A stretch of DNA of 55,798 nucleotides from JAIVJG01 sp964236735 (GTDB taxonomy: Bacteria; Acidobacteriota; Blastocatellia; Pyrinomonadales; Pyrinomonadaceae): positions 1 to 55,798 of the forward strand of contig CAXSFM010000025.1 in assembly GCA_964236735.1 (NCBI GenBank). The letters run 5' to 3'. This document shows positions 33,417 through 41,426 of this stretch, in pieces. The position numbers and the translations under genes were made by a program. The notes under the pieces are model-generated. The model made no database searches. It had not been told where the DNA came from and saw nothing but the letters and a program-made list of their open reading frames with translations. Within the stretch, counting starts at the first letter, position 1. Every line of letters starts with the position of its first letter.

Positions 33417-35336
33417 ATGTGTGGAATTGTTGGAGTGGCCGGCGACTTTTCGCGTGAAGAGGCGTCGGAAATAGTGCGGCGAATGAACGAGTCAATCATT
33501 CATCGCGGGCCGGACGATGAAGGCGCGTGGGCTGCGGACGGCTTCGGCTTCGGAATGCGCCGCCTCTCGATTATTGATCTCGCCGGCGGCCATCAGCCGA
33601 TGTGGGACGAGAGCACGGGCTTGGGCGTCGTCTTCAATGGCGAGATTTATAACTACCGCCAACTGCGCGATGAACTGACACGGCGCGGGCACACCGATTG
33701 GGCGACGCACAGCGACACGGAAGTCGTGCTCAAGGGTTTGGCGGGCGACGGACTCGATGCGATACAGACGTGGAACGGTATGTTCGCCGTCGCGGCCTAT
33801 GATGCGCGCGCGAAAAAGTTGACGCTCATCCGCGACCGCATGGGCGTCAAGCCGCTCTATTATTTCTGGGACGGGCGGACGCTCGTCTATGCCTCGGAGA
33901 TTAAAGCCATCCTCGCATCTGGTCTCGTCGAGCGCAGGCTGAACCGTCAGGCCGTGTGGGATTATCTCACCTTTCGTTACGTGCCCGGCCCTGAGAGCAT
34001 CTGGCAGGGCATACGCAAACTTCCCCCCGGACACCTGCTCGAATACACGCCCGGCAGCAAAGTCGCGCCGCGCGAGAGTTGTTACTGGAAGACGGATGTG
34101 CTTGACGAGAGCGACGGCGCGAAGCTCGATCAAAAGAAAGTTGACGCCGAGTTCGCGGAACTGTTTCTCGACGCGGTCAATCTGCGGCTCGTCGCGTCGG
34201 ACGTGCCGGTCGGCGTCTTCTTAAGCGGCGGTCTGGATTCGAGCGCGATTGCGGCGGCGGCGGTCGAGTTGGGGCACAGGAATTTTCATACCTTCTCGGT
34301 CGGCTTCGACGAGGGCGGCGAGTTCTCCGAATTGCCTTACGCGCGGCAGGTGGCCGAGCATGTCGGCGCGCAGTATCACGAGGTGGTCGTTGACCAGAAG
34401 CGTTTTCTCGAAATGCTGCCGGAGGCGATTTACTACGCGGACGAGCCGCTCGCCGATCTGACGCTCGTGCCTCTGCTCGCGCTTTCAAGGCAGGCGCGCG
34501 AGTGCGTCAAGGTCGTGCTCTCCGGCGAGGGCAGCGACGAGGTGCTGGCCGGTTACAACTTCGACGAGAGCGAGCGCGAGTGGAGCGTCGTCCGCAATGT
34601 CCAACGCCTGCCGCGCTCGCTGCTCGGAGTTGGCGCGCGTCTGGCAGAGACGACGCTGCCGGAAGTTTACGGGCGTCGCGCGCGGCACATCAGCGAAGTG
34701 CCCTTGAAGGATTGGAACTCGCACACGCGCCCGCACATGACGCGCTACTGGACGCAGGAAGAAAAGCAAAGGCTCGTGTCGCGAGGCGTGGACGGCGAAG
34801 ATTCAGAGCGAATCATTTCGGAGTATTACCGGCGTGCGGCTTCGAGCGATCCTTTGCAGCAACTCTTGTCCGTCTATCAAAAATCCTGGCTCGTCGAAGA
34901 CCTCTTGATGAAGGCCGACAAGATGAGCATGGCGGCCTCGCTCGAAGCGCGCACGCCGTTTCTCGATTATCGCCTTGTCGAATGGGCAAATAGACAGCCG
35001 AACGCGATCAAGGTCAAGCGCGCGGGCTTTCGACAGTACCGCACGAAGGACGTGCTGCGCCGCTTCTGCGAGACGCGCCTGCCGAAAGAAATTTTGCATC
35101 GAGAGAAACGCGGCTTTCCCGTCCCGGCTTATCAATGGTTGCAGACCGGCCTCGACAAGTGGGCTGGCGAGCAGTTGCTCGGCACGGACAGCCGTGTCGC
35201 TGACTCCTTCGACCGCGAAGAAATCACACGGCTCATCGCTGCCTCGCGCGCCGGAGAAGGCGACGCCGCGCACCGCGTCTGGATGCTCATCGTTCTTGAA
35301 TACTGGCTGCGCGCGTGGGATGTGCGACTCGATTGA
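33417..35336 (+). CDS. asnB: asparagine-synthase-type glutamine amidotransferase (copy 3)
   Basis: The protein has 639 residues with Cys2 (MCGIVGVAGDFS). Glutaminase motifs are IIHRGPDDEGAWA, FNGEIYNYRQL and GVKPLYYF. Synthetase motifs are FLSGGLDSSAI (near 270) and LSGEGSDEVLAGY (near 368). It is less like copies 1 and 2 in its C-terminal third and is closer to ordinary AsnB length. It heads a short unit with the methyltransferase at 35374. GAGGG sits 11 nt before the ATG. A genuine asparagine synthetase cannot be excluded for this copy. Confidence 0.88.
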   Translation: MCGIVGVAGDFSREEASEIVRRMNESIIHRGPDDEGAWAADGFGFGMRRLSIIDLAGGHQPMWDESTGLGVVFNGEIYNYRQLRDELTRRGHTDWATHSDTEVVLKGLAGDGLDAIQTWNGMFAVAAYDARAKKLTLIRDRMGVKPLYYFWDGRTLVYASEIKAILASGLVERRLNRQAVWDYLTFRYVPGPESIWQGIRKLPPGHLLEYTPGSKVAPRESCYWKTDVLDESDGAKLDQKKVDAEFAELFLDAVNLRLVASDVPVGVFLSGGLDSSAIAAAAVELGHRNFHTFSVGFDEGGEFSELPYARQVAEHVGAQYHEVVVDQKRFLEMLPEAIYYADEPLADLTLVPLLALSRQARECVKVVLSGEGSDEVLAGYNFDESEREWSVVRNVQRLPRSLLGVGARLAETTLPEVYGRRARHISEVPLKDWNSHTRPHMTRYWTQEEKQRLVSRGVDGEDSERIISEYYRRAASSDPLQQLLSVYQKSWLVEDLLMKADKMSMAASLEARTPFLDYRLVEWANRQPNAIKVKRAGFRQYRTKDVLRRFCETRLPKEILHREKRGFPVPAYQWLQTGLDKWAGEQLLGTDSRVADSFDREEITRLIAASRAGEGDAAHRVWMLIVLEYWLRAWDVRLD

Positions 35337-35373
35337 GTTTTTAATTTACGTGAAAGTGCGCGGAGGAATTGAG

Positions 35374-36129
35374 ATGGGCTTTATTGGCGGCACGTTGGGC
35401 TACGAGATACTTCATAAGATTTGTCCGGCAGGAGAGACTGTCGGGATGGACGGGAGCGCCTACGCAGACAAAAACAAATTGGAGGCGCTTCTGGGGGCTA
35501 ACATCTGGCAAGACATCAAGGGCAAAGTCGTCATTGATTTCGGATGTGGTGAAGGACGCGAGGCGATTGAGATTGCACAACGCGGCGCGCGTAAAGTAAT
35601 CGGCATTGATCTACAGGAAAGACTGCTTGAAGTGGGGCGCGCGCGCGCTTCTCAGTCCGGCGTGGCGGATCGTTGCAGTTTCACAACCTCCACTACTGAA
35701 CGCGCCGACATCATTACCGCCATAGATTCTTTCGAGCACTTCTCAGACCCTTTAGCGATACTCAAACAGATGAGCGCCATGCTTAAGCCGGACGGGCATG
35801 TGTTCGTCTCCTTCGGGCCGACGTGGTATCACCCTTTGGGAGGACATCTCTTTTCGGTGTTTCCTTGGGCGCACCTTATTTTTACAGAGAAGGCTTTAAT
35901 CCGTTGGCGCTCGGATTTCAAATCCGACGGAGCGACTCGGTTCGGTGAAGTGGCGGGAGGTCTCAATCAAATGACCATCCATCGCTTCGAGCGAATCGTT
36001 GAGCAAAGTCCTCTCAAGTTCGCGGATTTCGAGACTGTGCCGATCCGCAAACTTAAACCCGTCGCCAATCGCCTGACGCGAGAGATGACAACTGCTATCG
36101 TGCGATGCAAACTCATCTTGAGAGGGTAA
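35374..36129 (+). CDS. class I SAM-dependent methyltransferase (small)
   Basis: The protein has 251 residues when started at ATG 35374, which has GGAGGA (35362-35367) six nt upstream. The frame is open far upstream inside the amidotransferase gene, but that part is a shadow. Motif I is VVIDFGCGEGREAIEIAQRG (near 50), then VIGIDLQERLLEVGR and ADIITAIDSFEHFSDP. A loop WYHPLGGHLFSVFPWAHLIF follows, as in methyltransferases of surface-glycan clusters. Base composition is a little AT-richer than its neighbours. Substrate unknown. Confidence 0.8.
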   Translation: MGFIGGTLGYEILHKICPAGETVGMDGSAYADKNKLEALLGANIWQDIKGKVVIDFGCGEGREAIEIAQRGARKVIGIDLQERLLEVGRARASQSGVADRCSFTTSTTERADIITAIDSFEHFSDPLAILKQMSAMLKPDGHVFVSFGPTWYHPLGGHLFSVFPWAHLIFTEKALIRWRSDFKSDGATRFGEVAGGLNQMTIHRFERIVEQSPLKFADFETVPIRKLKPVANRLTREMTTAIVRCKLILRG

Positions 36130-36176
36130 TCATTGAAAGCGGGAAATCTTTATTGCATGACAAAGGATCATTAATG

Positions 36177-36208
36177 GCGGAATTAAGGAGTAATTCACCT
36201 TAAGCCGC
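36177..36208 (+). terminator. hairpin after methyltransferase gene
   Basis: GCGG-AA-TTAAGG pairs with CCTTAA-G-CCGC, a two-part stem with a 9-nt loop, 47 nt after the stop codon. An A-rich stretch rather than a T-run follows, so termination is likely but not proven. It separates the upstream unit from the riboswitch-controlled one. Confidence 0.5.
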
Positions 36209-36218
36209 TAAAAACTAA

Positions 36219-36247
36219 TTGACAAACAATGCTAAATAAGCTTTAAT
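36219..36247 (+). promoter_or_regulatory. sigma70 promoter of riboswitch-controlled transcript
   Basis: TTGACA (36219-36224), exactly 17 nt, then TTTAAT (36242-36247): the closest match to a consensus sigma70 promoter in the window. Transcription would start near 36254 and give a leader of about 650 nt holding two GEMM aptamers before the gene at 36903. Confidence 0.75.
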
Positions 36248-36300
36248 CTTATTGCTCGCTGTTGTCGTGAAAGCGACTTGCAGCAATGATCTTTCAAGAC

Positions 36301-36438
36301 TCGATTGCACACGATAAGGGCAAACCTGCCGCGAGGCGGGGACGCAAAGCCGTGAATCTCTCGACCAAGACGGGCAGGCGAAATTCTTCGCCCGCGCCAT
36401 TTTGTTGTGAGATTGTCTGGTTGCCGAAGGCGATTCGA
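36301..36438 (+). promoter_or_regulatory. GEMM-I cyclic-di-GMP riboswitch aptamer (copy 1, canonical)
   Basis: The core AAGGGCAAACC (36316-36326), a hairpin CCTGCC-GCGA-GGCGGG with a GNRA loop, then GACGCAAAGCC (36341-36351) are the signature of the GEMM-I class. The 3' half GGTTGCCGA (36419-36427) closes it. P1 pairs TCGATTGC (36301-36308) with GCGATTCGA (36430-36438), with one bulge. The P3 stem pairs AATCTC with GAGATT around a long variable insert that has its own GC-rich hairpin (GGGCAGGCGAAATTCTTCGCCCGC). The G expected to contact the second ligand base is kept, which favours c-di-GMP over cGAMP. Confidence 0.88.
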
Positions 36439-36790
36439 TGGAACTGAGACTTCCAGCATTTTAAGTGCGCGTTCAAATCCACACGCTTCATAAACAAAGG
36501 TGGGACGACAGCGCGCCCGACATGTCTGGCCTGACACAGCTTGCCCTTGTTACTTGTGAGAAGTCTCGAATTCGATTAACTGCGATTCTTACCTTACTTC
36601 GCAGTCAGGTTCCCTCCGCTCCTTCCCTTCAATAAAAATTTCCGCACCGACAGACATCCCGGCTGTGCGTCCACAAGTTCGCCTGATCCGAGAGACTTCG
36701 CGGTCTCTTCGTGTCTTCGATTCACCGACGGTTGCGCGCTAAGTTCGGGGTCGTTACAGAACGCCTCCTCCCTCCTTAATCCTCCGCGCA
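36439..36790. other. leader RNA between the two aptamers
   Basis: About 350 nt without a gene. Small stems can be drawn, such as GAGAGAC-TTCGCG-GTCTCTT (36689-36708) and CTGCGA...TCGCAG (36580-36605), which could belong to an expression platform. No T-run typical of an intrinsic terminator follows them, and no short upstream ORF with a good ribosome binding site is seen. Confidence 0.4.
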
Positions 36791-36893
36791 ACCTACACCG
36801 ACAAAGGCACCCCCGCAGCGATGCGGGTTCGCAAAACCAGGAGTCTCGTGCATCTGCCATGCGCGCGAGATCGTCCGGCTACCGAAGTGAGGT
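36791..36893 (+). promoter_or_regulatory. GEMM-type riboswitch aptamer (copy 2, variant) overlapping the ribosome binding site
   Basis: AAAGGCAC leads to hairpin CCCGCA-GCGA-TGCGGG (same GNRA loop as copy 1), then TTCGCAAAACC in place of GACGCAAAGCC. P3 is a clean nested stem (GGA-TCTCG-GCAT / ATGC-CGAGA-TCC). The 3' core is GGCTACCGA. P1 pairs ACCT-a-CAC (36791-36798) with GTGAGGT (36887-36893). That last strand contains the Shine-Dalgarno GAGG for the ATG at 36903, so a closed P1 would hide it. Ligand is presumably c-di-GMP or a relative, but core changes leave that open. Confidence 0.7.
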
Positions 36894-36902
36894 TATTCTT
36901 AA

Positions 36903-39707
36903 ATGTTCACCCTCCGCGCGGCTCTCAGTCGCCAAGCCCGACCCACGGGCGTTTTCAACTCTCTTTTTAATTTCTCATTCATTTTCATCATCGCGTTATT
37001 CATCCTGCTGGGAAGCGGGACGCAAGCGCGCGCCGCGACGATCAACGTGGCTGCCGGCGGAAACTTGCAGGCGGCGATAAACGCGGCGCAACCGGGCGAC
37101 ACGATCCTGCTCGAAGCCGGAGCATCGTTCGTCGGCCCCTTCACGCTGCCCGACAAGGGCGCGTCCGCGCAGTACATCACCATTCGCTCTTCCGCTGCCG
37201 ACTCCGCGTTGCCTGCGGCGGGAACGCGCATCACGCCAGCCTTCTCCGCGTTGCTGCCGAAGATACTCTCTCCCGGTTCTGCCGAACCCGCGCTCCAGAC
37301 CGCTCCCGGCGCGCATCACTATCGCTTCATCGCCGTCGAGTTTCGCACCACGAATGCGGCGGCGGTCATCTCTGATTTAATCAAGCTCGGCGACGGCTCG
37401 TCCGCGCAGAACACGCTCGCCTCCGTCCCGCATCACCTTTCTTTCGACCGTTGCCTGATCACGGCATTTGCCACGCAGGGACTCAAGCGCGGCGTCGGCC
37501 TCAATAGCGGCGAGACGGAAATCATCAACTGTTACATCGCGGGCTTCAAAGCGGTGGGGCAGGACTCGCAGGGCATCGGCGGATGGAACGGCCCCGGCCC
37601 TTATCACATCATCAACAATTACATCGAAGCGGCGGGCGAGAATGTGTTGATCGGCGGCGCGGCAGTCTCCGTCCCGAACCTCGTCCCCTCGGACATCGAA
37701 GTGCGTCGTAACTTCTTCACCAAACCTCTCTCGTGGAAAGCCGGAGAGCCAGACTTTGCCGGTGTGGTGTGGTCGGTCAAGAATTTGTTTGAACTCAAGA
37801 ACGCGCGTCGTGTGGTCGTGGACGGCAACATTTTTGAGAACAACTGGGTCGAGTCGCAGAGCGGCTTTGCGATTGTGCTGACGGTGCGCGCCGATAACCC
37901 GTGGGCGACGATAGAGGAAGTGGACTTCACGAACAACATCGTGCGTCACACGGCGAGCGCGTTCAATATCTTAGGGCACGACACGCTGGCTCCGAGCGCG
38001 ATAGGACATGGTTTGCGGATTAAGAACAACTTGCTGGAGGACGTGGGTGGAGACAGATGGGGCGGAGCGGGTTCAAGCGGAATGATGATGAAGATCAGTG
38101 AGATGGCGGGGATGGTGGTGGAACACAACACGGTGTTGCACAGTGGGAACATCACGATGGTGTACGGGCCTGTGAGCGCAGGATTCGAGATGCGAAACAA
38201 CATCATGCGGCATAACGAGTATGGAATTATCGGAGACAGCAAAGCGTCAGGCATGTCCACCATCAACACATATTTCCCGGGCAGCATCTTCGACCACAAC
38301 CTCATCGCGGGAGCCGACGCCAGCCGTTATCCGCAGAACAATTTTTATCCCTACACGCTGGACGGCGTGCAGTTCGTTGACAGCGCGCACAGCAATTACA
38401 GGTTAGCGCCGGGCACGCCTTACACGCAGGCCGGGACGGACGGCAAAGATTTAGGCTGCGACTTCGACGCGCTCAACGCCGCGATGTCGAGCGCCGCGCC
38501 GTCACCGACACCAACGCCGACGCCAACGCCAACACCGACGCCAACACCGACACCGACGCCAACACCGACGCCGAGTGGTCCGGCGTCGCCCGCGCTCGTC
38601 AACGCCGCGCTCGTCAACGCCACGAATCTGGCAAACAACGCGAGCGCATCCGAGGCGCAAATAGCGCCGCTCGTCTTGCAAGTCGAACAGGCCGGCGCGG
38701 TCTTCATCAGCGAGTCGAACAGGTTCGCCGCCGCCGTGCAGATTGATACGGGCTTGCGCTCCGCGCTCTATTTCACACGCGCCTCGGATGCGCTCACCGC
38801 CGCGCAAGGCCCCTCCATGGGGACGCAGAGCCGCTTGCAGAGTTGCGCGTCGCAGCTTCAACGTGTGAGCAATCTGATGTCGAACAATGGTTCCGCACCG
38901 GGATCGGGGACGACGGCCTCAGTGACGGTGGCGGCCAACTCCAGCGTCATCGGCCCGGCCACGACTTTCTCCGGCGCGACGTTCGCGACGATGATCTCGC
39001 CCGAATCGCTCGGCTCGATTATCGGCGACCCGAATCAAAGTCCGCTGGCGATGCAAGCGATGGTCGCCGCGCCCGGCACAGGCAATGCGCTCCCGTTTGA
39101 ACTGTCCGGCGTCAGCGTCACCGTCGGCGGACGCGCCGCGCAGTTGCTCTCGGTCGCGCCGGATCGCATCAGCTTCGCCGTCCCTGCGGGTCTTCCCACG
39201 GGCGACGCGGAAGTGCTCGTCACGTTGCAGCAAGGCTACGTCTCGCGCGGCGTGGTCAACATCATTCCGGTCGCGCCGGGTATCTTCAGTGTGAACGGTA
39301 ACGGCAACGGCGATGCGCTCATAATGAACGCCGCAGACTACTCGCGCGGCACGTTCGACGTGACGACGCAGAACAATCTCGGCACAGACAAACGCACGCG
39401 CCTCTTAATCTTCGCGACGGGCGTGCGTGCGGCAGCCGCGAACACGAACACCAATAACGACGTTCGCAACAAGCAGGGAACGCTCGTCAGCCTCAACCTC
39501 GCCGAGTCCGTGACGGTTGAAGCGCGCACATCAAACGGGAGCGTCTATCAGTTGCCGGTCGAATACGCGGGCGTGCATGGCAGCTTCGCCGGGATGGATC
39601 AAGTCAACGCCGTCCTCGTCCCCGCACTGCGCGGCGCGGGCACAGTTGAACTGACGCTCATCATCGGCGGCGTCCGCAGCAATATAACGACCGTCAGCGT
39701 GCGCTAA
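36903..39707 (+). CDS. secreted right-handed beta-helix protein with Pro-Thr linker and TIGR03437-like domain (copy 2)
   Basis: The protein has 934 residues. A signal peptide (FSFIFIIALFILLGSGTQARA) precedes a beta-helix of about 480 residues, paralogous to the protein at 30270. A (Pro-Thr)n linker lies near 535-558, followed by an Ala/Asn-rich helical stretch. The C-terminal 230 residues (LGSIIGDPNQSPLAMQ ... GVHGSFAGMDQVNAVLVPAL ... SNITTVSVR) match the TIGR03437-type domain of secreted Acidobacteria proteins. A polysaccharide-binding or depolymerising role is inferred. It is the only gene in its unit: promoter 36219-36247, two riboswitch aptamers, gene, terminator 39721-39774. The paralogue at 30270 has none of these controls. 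Confidence 0.85.
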   Translation: MFTLRAALSRQARPTGVFNSLFNFSFIFIIALFILLGSGTQARAATINVAAGGNLQAAINAAQPGDTILLEAGASFVGPFTLPDKGASAQYITIRSSAADSALPAAGTRITPAFSALLPKILSPGSAEPALQTAPGAHHYRFIAVEFRTTNAAAVISDLIKLGDGSSAQNTLASVPHHLSFDRCLITAFATQGLKRGVGLNSGETEIINCYIAGFKAVGQDSQGIGGWNGPGPYHIINNYIEAAGENVLIGGAAVSVPNLVPSDIEVRRNFFTKPLSWKAGEPDFAGVVWSVKNLFELKNARRVVVDGNIFENNWVESQSGFAIVLTVRADNPWATIEEVDFTNNIVRHTASAFNILGHDTLAPSAIGHGLRIKNNLLEDVGGDRWGGAGSSGMMMKISEMAGMVVEHNTVLHSGNITMVYGPVSAGFEMRNNIMRHNEYGIIGDSKASGMSTINTYFPGSIFDHNLIAGADASRYPQNNFYPYTLDGVQFVDSAHSNYRLAPGTPYTQAGTDGKDLGCDFDALNAAMSSAAPSPTPTPTPTPTPTPTPTPTPTPTPSGPASPALVNAALVNATNLANNASASEAQIAPLVLQVEQAGAVFISESNRFAAAVQIDTGLRSALYFTRASDALTAAQGPSMGTQSRLQSCASQLQRVSNLMSNNGSAPGSGTTASVTVAANSSVIGPATTFSGATFATMISPESLGSIIGDPNQSPLAMQAMVAAPGTGNALPFELSGVSVTVGGRAAQLLSVAPDRISFAVPAGLPTGDAEVLVTLQQGYVSRGVVNIIPVAPGIFSVNGNGNGDALIMNAADYSRGTFDVTTQNNLGTDKRTRLLIFATGVRAAAANTNTNNDVRNKQGTLVSLNLAESVTVEARTSNGSVYQLPVEYAGVHGSFAGMDQVNAVLVPALRGAGTVELTLIIGGVRSNITTVSVR
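38507..38573. repeat. hexanucleotide repeat coding the Pro-Thr linker
   Basis: Degenerate tandem CCGACG/CCAACA/CCAACG units encode about eleven Pro-Thr pairs between the beta-helix and the C-terminal region. It is likely length-variable by slippage; every unit is 6 nt, so changes would stay in frame. Confidence 0.8.
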
Positions 39708-39720
39708 CCAGAACGAAGTA

Positions 39721-39774
39721 AAAAGGCAAAAGTGAAGAAAGGGAGTCTGCTCTCCGTCTTCACTTTTGCCTTTT
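39721..39774 (+). terminator. intrinsic terminator, also a CTTTTGCC-word palindrome
   Basis: A perfect 18-bp stem (39721-39738 with 39757-39774) and 18-nt loop lie 14 nt after the stop codon, followed by a T-rich tract. Its arms use the same AAAAGGCAAAAGTGAAG word family as the palindrome at 52690-52849. Confidence 0.8.
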
Positions 39775-39830
39775 ATTTTGACAATCCGTTGGCCTCCGTG
39801 CCATGTTCTACTGCGGGTTCCAGAGATTGA

Positions 39831-39965
39831 CCACAGAGAACACGGAGGGGCACAGAGGCAGCACAGAGGAGACAATCAAACCTCCGCTCTTTCCTCTGTG
39901 CTCCTTCGTGTCCTCTGTGGTGAAAAGTCTTTCTCTCATGTCGCACTCATTCGCAAACCGCTATA
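39831..39965. repeat. CACAGAGG-family palindrome with 37-nt conserved tail
   Basis: The left arm (39831-39870) and right arm (39892-39923) are inverted copies of CCACAGAG/CACGGAGG words; the left arm carries one extra 12-nt unit. The tail 39929-39965 is identical, in reverse orientation, to 55745-55781 at the other end of the exosortase module. The tail ends in CTATA, here extended to TATAAT (39962-39967), which may act as a -10 element for the next gene. Confidence 0.8.
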
Positions 39966-40048
39966 ATCGCGCGTTCGCGCCTGTAGCAAAGGCTCGATGA
40001 TCCCGATTTGATTCTAACGTCCGTTCCGCCTTGAGCTACCGCAGCCTG

Positions 40049-41104
40049 ATGAAAGTCCTCCAACTCGGCCCCTATCCGCCGCCGCATGGCGGAGTGCAGA
40101 CCAACCTCGTGGCGATTCGTCGCTACCTGCGCGAGCGGCGCGGCATCGCGTGCCCGGTCATCAACCTGACCAAACATCGCAGAGCCGAGACGGACGACAT
40201 TTATTATCCTGAGACAGCCGCGCAGGTCGTCAAACTCGTCAGGCAATTGCGCTGCGACATCCTGCACTTGCACATCGGCGGGCACGTCTCCGGGCGTCTG
40301 GTCGCGCTCGCGCTCGTCTGTTGTTTGATGCCGCGCAGCAAGACCGTGCTGACGCTTCACTCCGGCGGCTACCCTTCATCTCCGGCGGGAAGAACGGCGC
40401 GACCGGCGACGTTTCGCGGCTTCGTCTTCCGACGCTTTGACCGCATCATCACCGTCAACGAAGAGATCGCCGCGATGTTTCGCAAGTTCGGCGTCGCGCC
40501 GGAAAAGATTCGCGTCATCGCGCCGCATGCCGTCACGTTGCCGTCCGCCGAAGTGAAATTGCCGGAGCCTCTGGCGAGTTTTTTCGACGCGCACGATCCC
40601 GTCCTTGTCAGTGTCGCAGGGCTTGAAACGCAGTACGACCTCGCGCTGCAAATCGAGGCGCACAGCAGTGTGCGCGAGCGTTTCCCGAATGCGGGTCTCG
40701 TCATCATCGGCGCAGGGAGCATCGAGGCGGAGTTGCGTCAGTTGATCGCGCGCCAGCCCGCCGCCGCGCACATTTTGTTGTGCGGCGACGTGCCGCACGA
40801 CGCGACCTTGCGCGCCATCGCGTCGGGCGACGTGTTTTTGCGGACGACGCTCTACGACGGCGATGCTATCTCCGTCCGCGAAGCTCTGCACGCCGGCGTG
40901 CCCGTCATCGCCACTGACAACGGAATGCGCCCGGACGGCGTGCATCTGATTCCGATGTCCGACTCCGGCGCGCTGATCGAGGCCGTTACCGCGTGCCTCG
41001 CGGACAAACGAGATGAGCGACGCGAACATGACGCCGCGCCGAAGGATGAGAGCGATGAGAACGTCGCCGCCGTCTATGAGCTTTATCGTGAGTTGTCGAA
41101 TTGA
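40049..41104 (+). CDS. family 4 glycosyltransferase
   Basis: This 351-residue GT-B enzyme opens with KVLQLGPYPPPHGGVQTNLV. It carries LTLHSGGYPSSPAGRTARP and DRIITVNEEIAAMFRKFGV, then a donor domain with LLCGDVPHDATLRAIASGDV and TLYDGDAISVREALHAGVPV (E-x7-E-like). I chose ATG 40049; a TTG 18 nt upstream is in frame, but neither has a strong ribosome binding site. It forms a unit of its own between the CACAGAGG palindrome and the terminator at 41141. Confidence 0.85.
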   Translation: MKVLQLGPYPPPHGGVQTNLVAIRRYLRERRGIACPVINLTKHRRAETDDIYYPETAAQVVKLVRQLRCDILHLHIGGHVSGRLVALALVCCLMPRSKTVLTLHSGGYPSSPAGRTARPATFRGFVFRRFDRIITVNEEIAAMFRKFGVAPEKIRVIAPHAVTLPSAEVKLPEPLASFFDAHDPVLVSVAGLETQYDLALQIEAHSSVRERFPNAGLVIIGAGSIEAELRQLIARQPAAAHILLCGDVPHDATLRAIASGDVFLRTTLYDGDAISVREALHAGVPVIATDNGMRPDGVHLIPMSDSGALIEAVTACLADKRDERREHDAAPKDESDENVAAVYELYRELSN

Positions 41105-41140
41105 AAATAACGATCTTGCGCGCTTTGCACAGGAGCGAAC

Positions 41141-41219
41141 TCAAGCGTTGAGAGCGACGCCTTCGGGCGTGATGGCGTTGTGGACTTTCACGCCCGAAGG
41201 CGTCACTCTCGACGCTTGA
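41141..41219 (+). terminator. 31-bp-stem hairpin terminator
   Basis: Arms 41141-41171 and 41189-41219 pair over 31 positions with two wobble or mismatch sites, around a 17-nt loop, followed by CTCTTTTT. It lies 36 nt after the glycosyltransferase stop. Such a long and nearly perfect stem is more than a terminator needs. Confidence 0.75.
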
Positions 41220-41229
41220 CTCTTTTTAG

Positions 41230-41259
41230 TTGCTCGCGACAGTCAGTTCGCGGTACATT
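41230..41259 (+). promoter_or_regulatory. candidate promoter of exosortase unit
   Basis: TTGCTC (41230-41235), an 18-nt spacer and TACATT (41254-41259) lie just after the terminator. The leader to the exosortase start would be about 160 nt; it holds no recognisable gene or riboswitch. Confidence 0.35.
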
Positions 41260-41426
41260 TGAATGAGGCGCAAGAAGCGCACTTCAGTCGCCCGCGCCGC
41301 TTCAACCAGACAAAACACACCGGACACACTTCGCAACACCACCAGAGAGAGCGTCAACACGACAGGCGCGAGAAAAGTTTGACCTTCCGCCGGACATCCC
41401 GGTTAGAGCTTCACGGCACACAAGGC

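Noticed and set aside
36440..36490. GTTCAAATCC resembling a tRNA T-loop
   Set aside because: The flanking bases do not form a T-stem, no anticodon or acceptor arm can be built, and the site lies inside the riboswitch leader.
38507..38573. Tandem hexamers as a CRISPR or regulatory array
   Set aside because: The repeats are 6 nt, in frame, and simply code a Pro-Thr linker.
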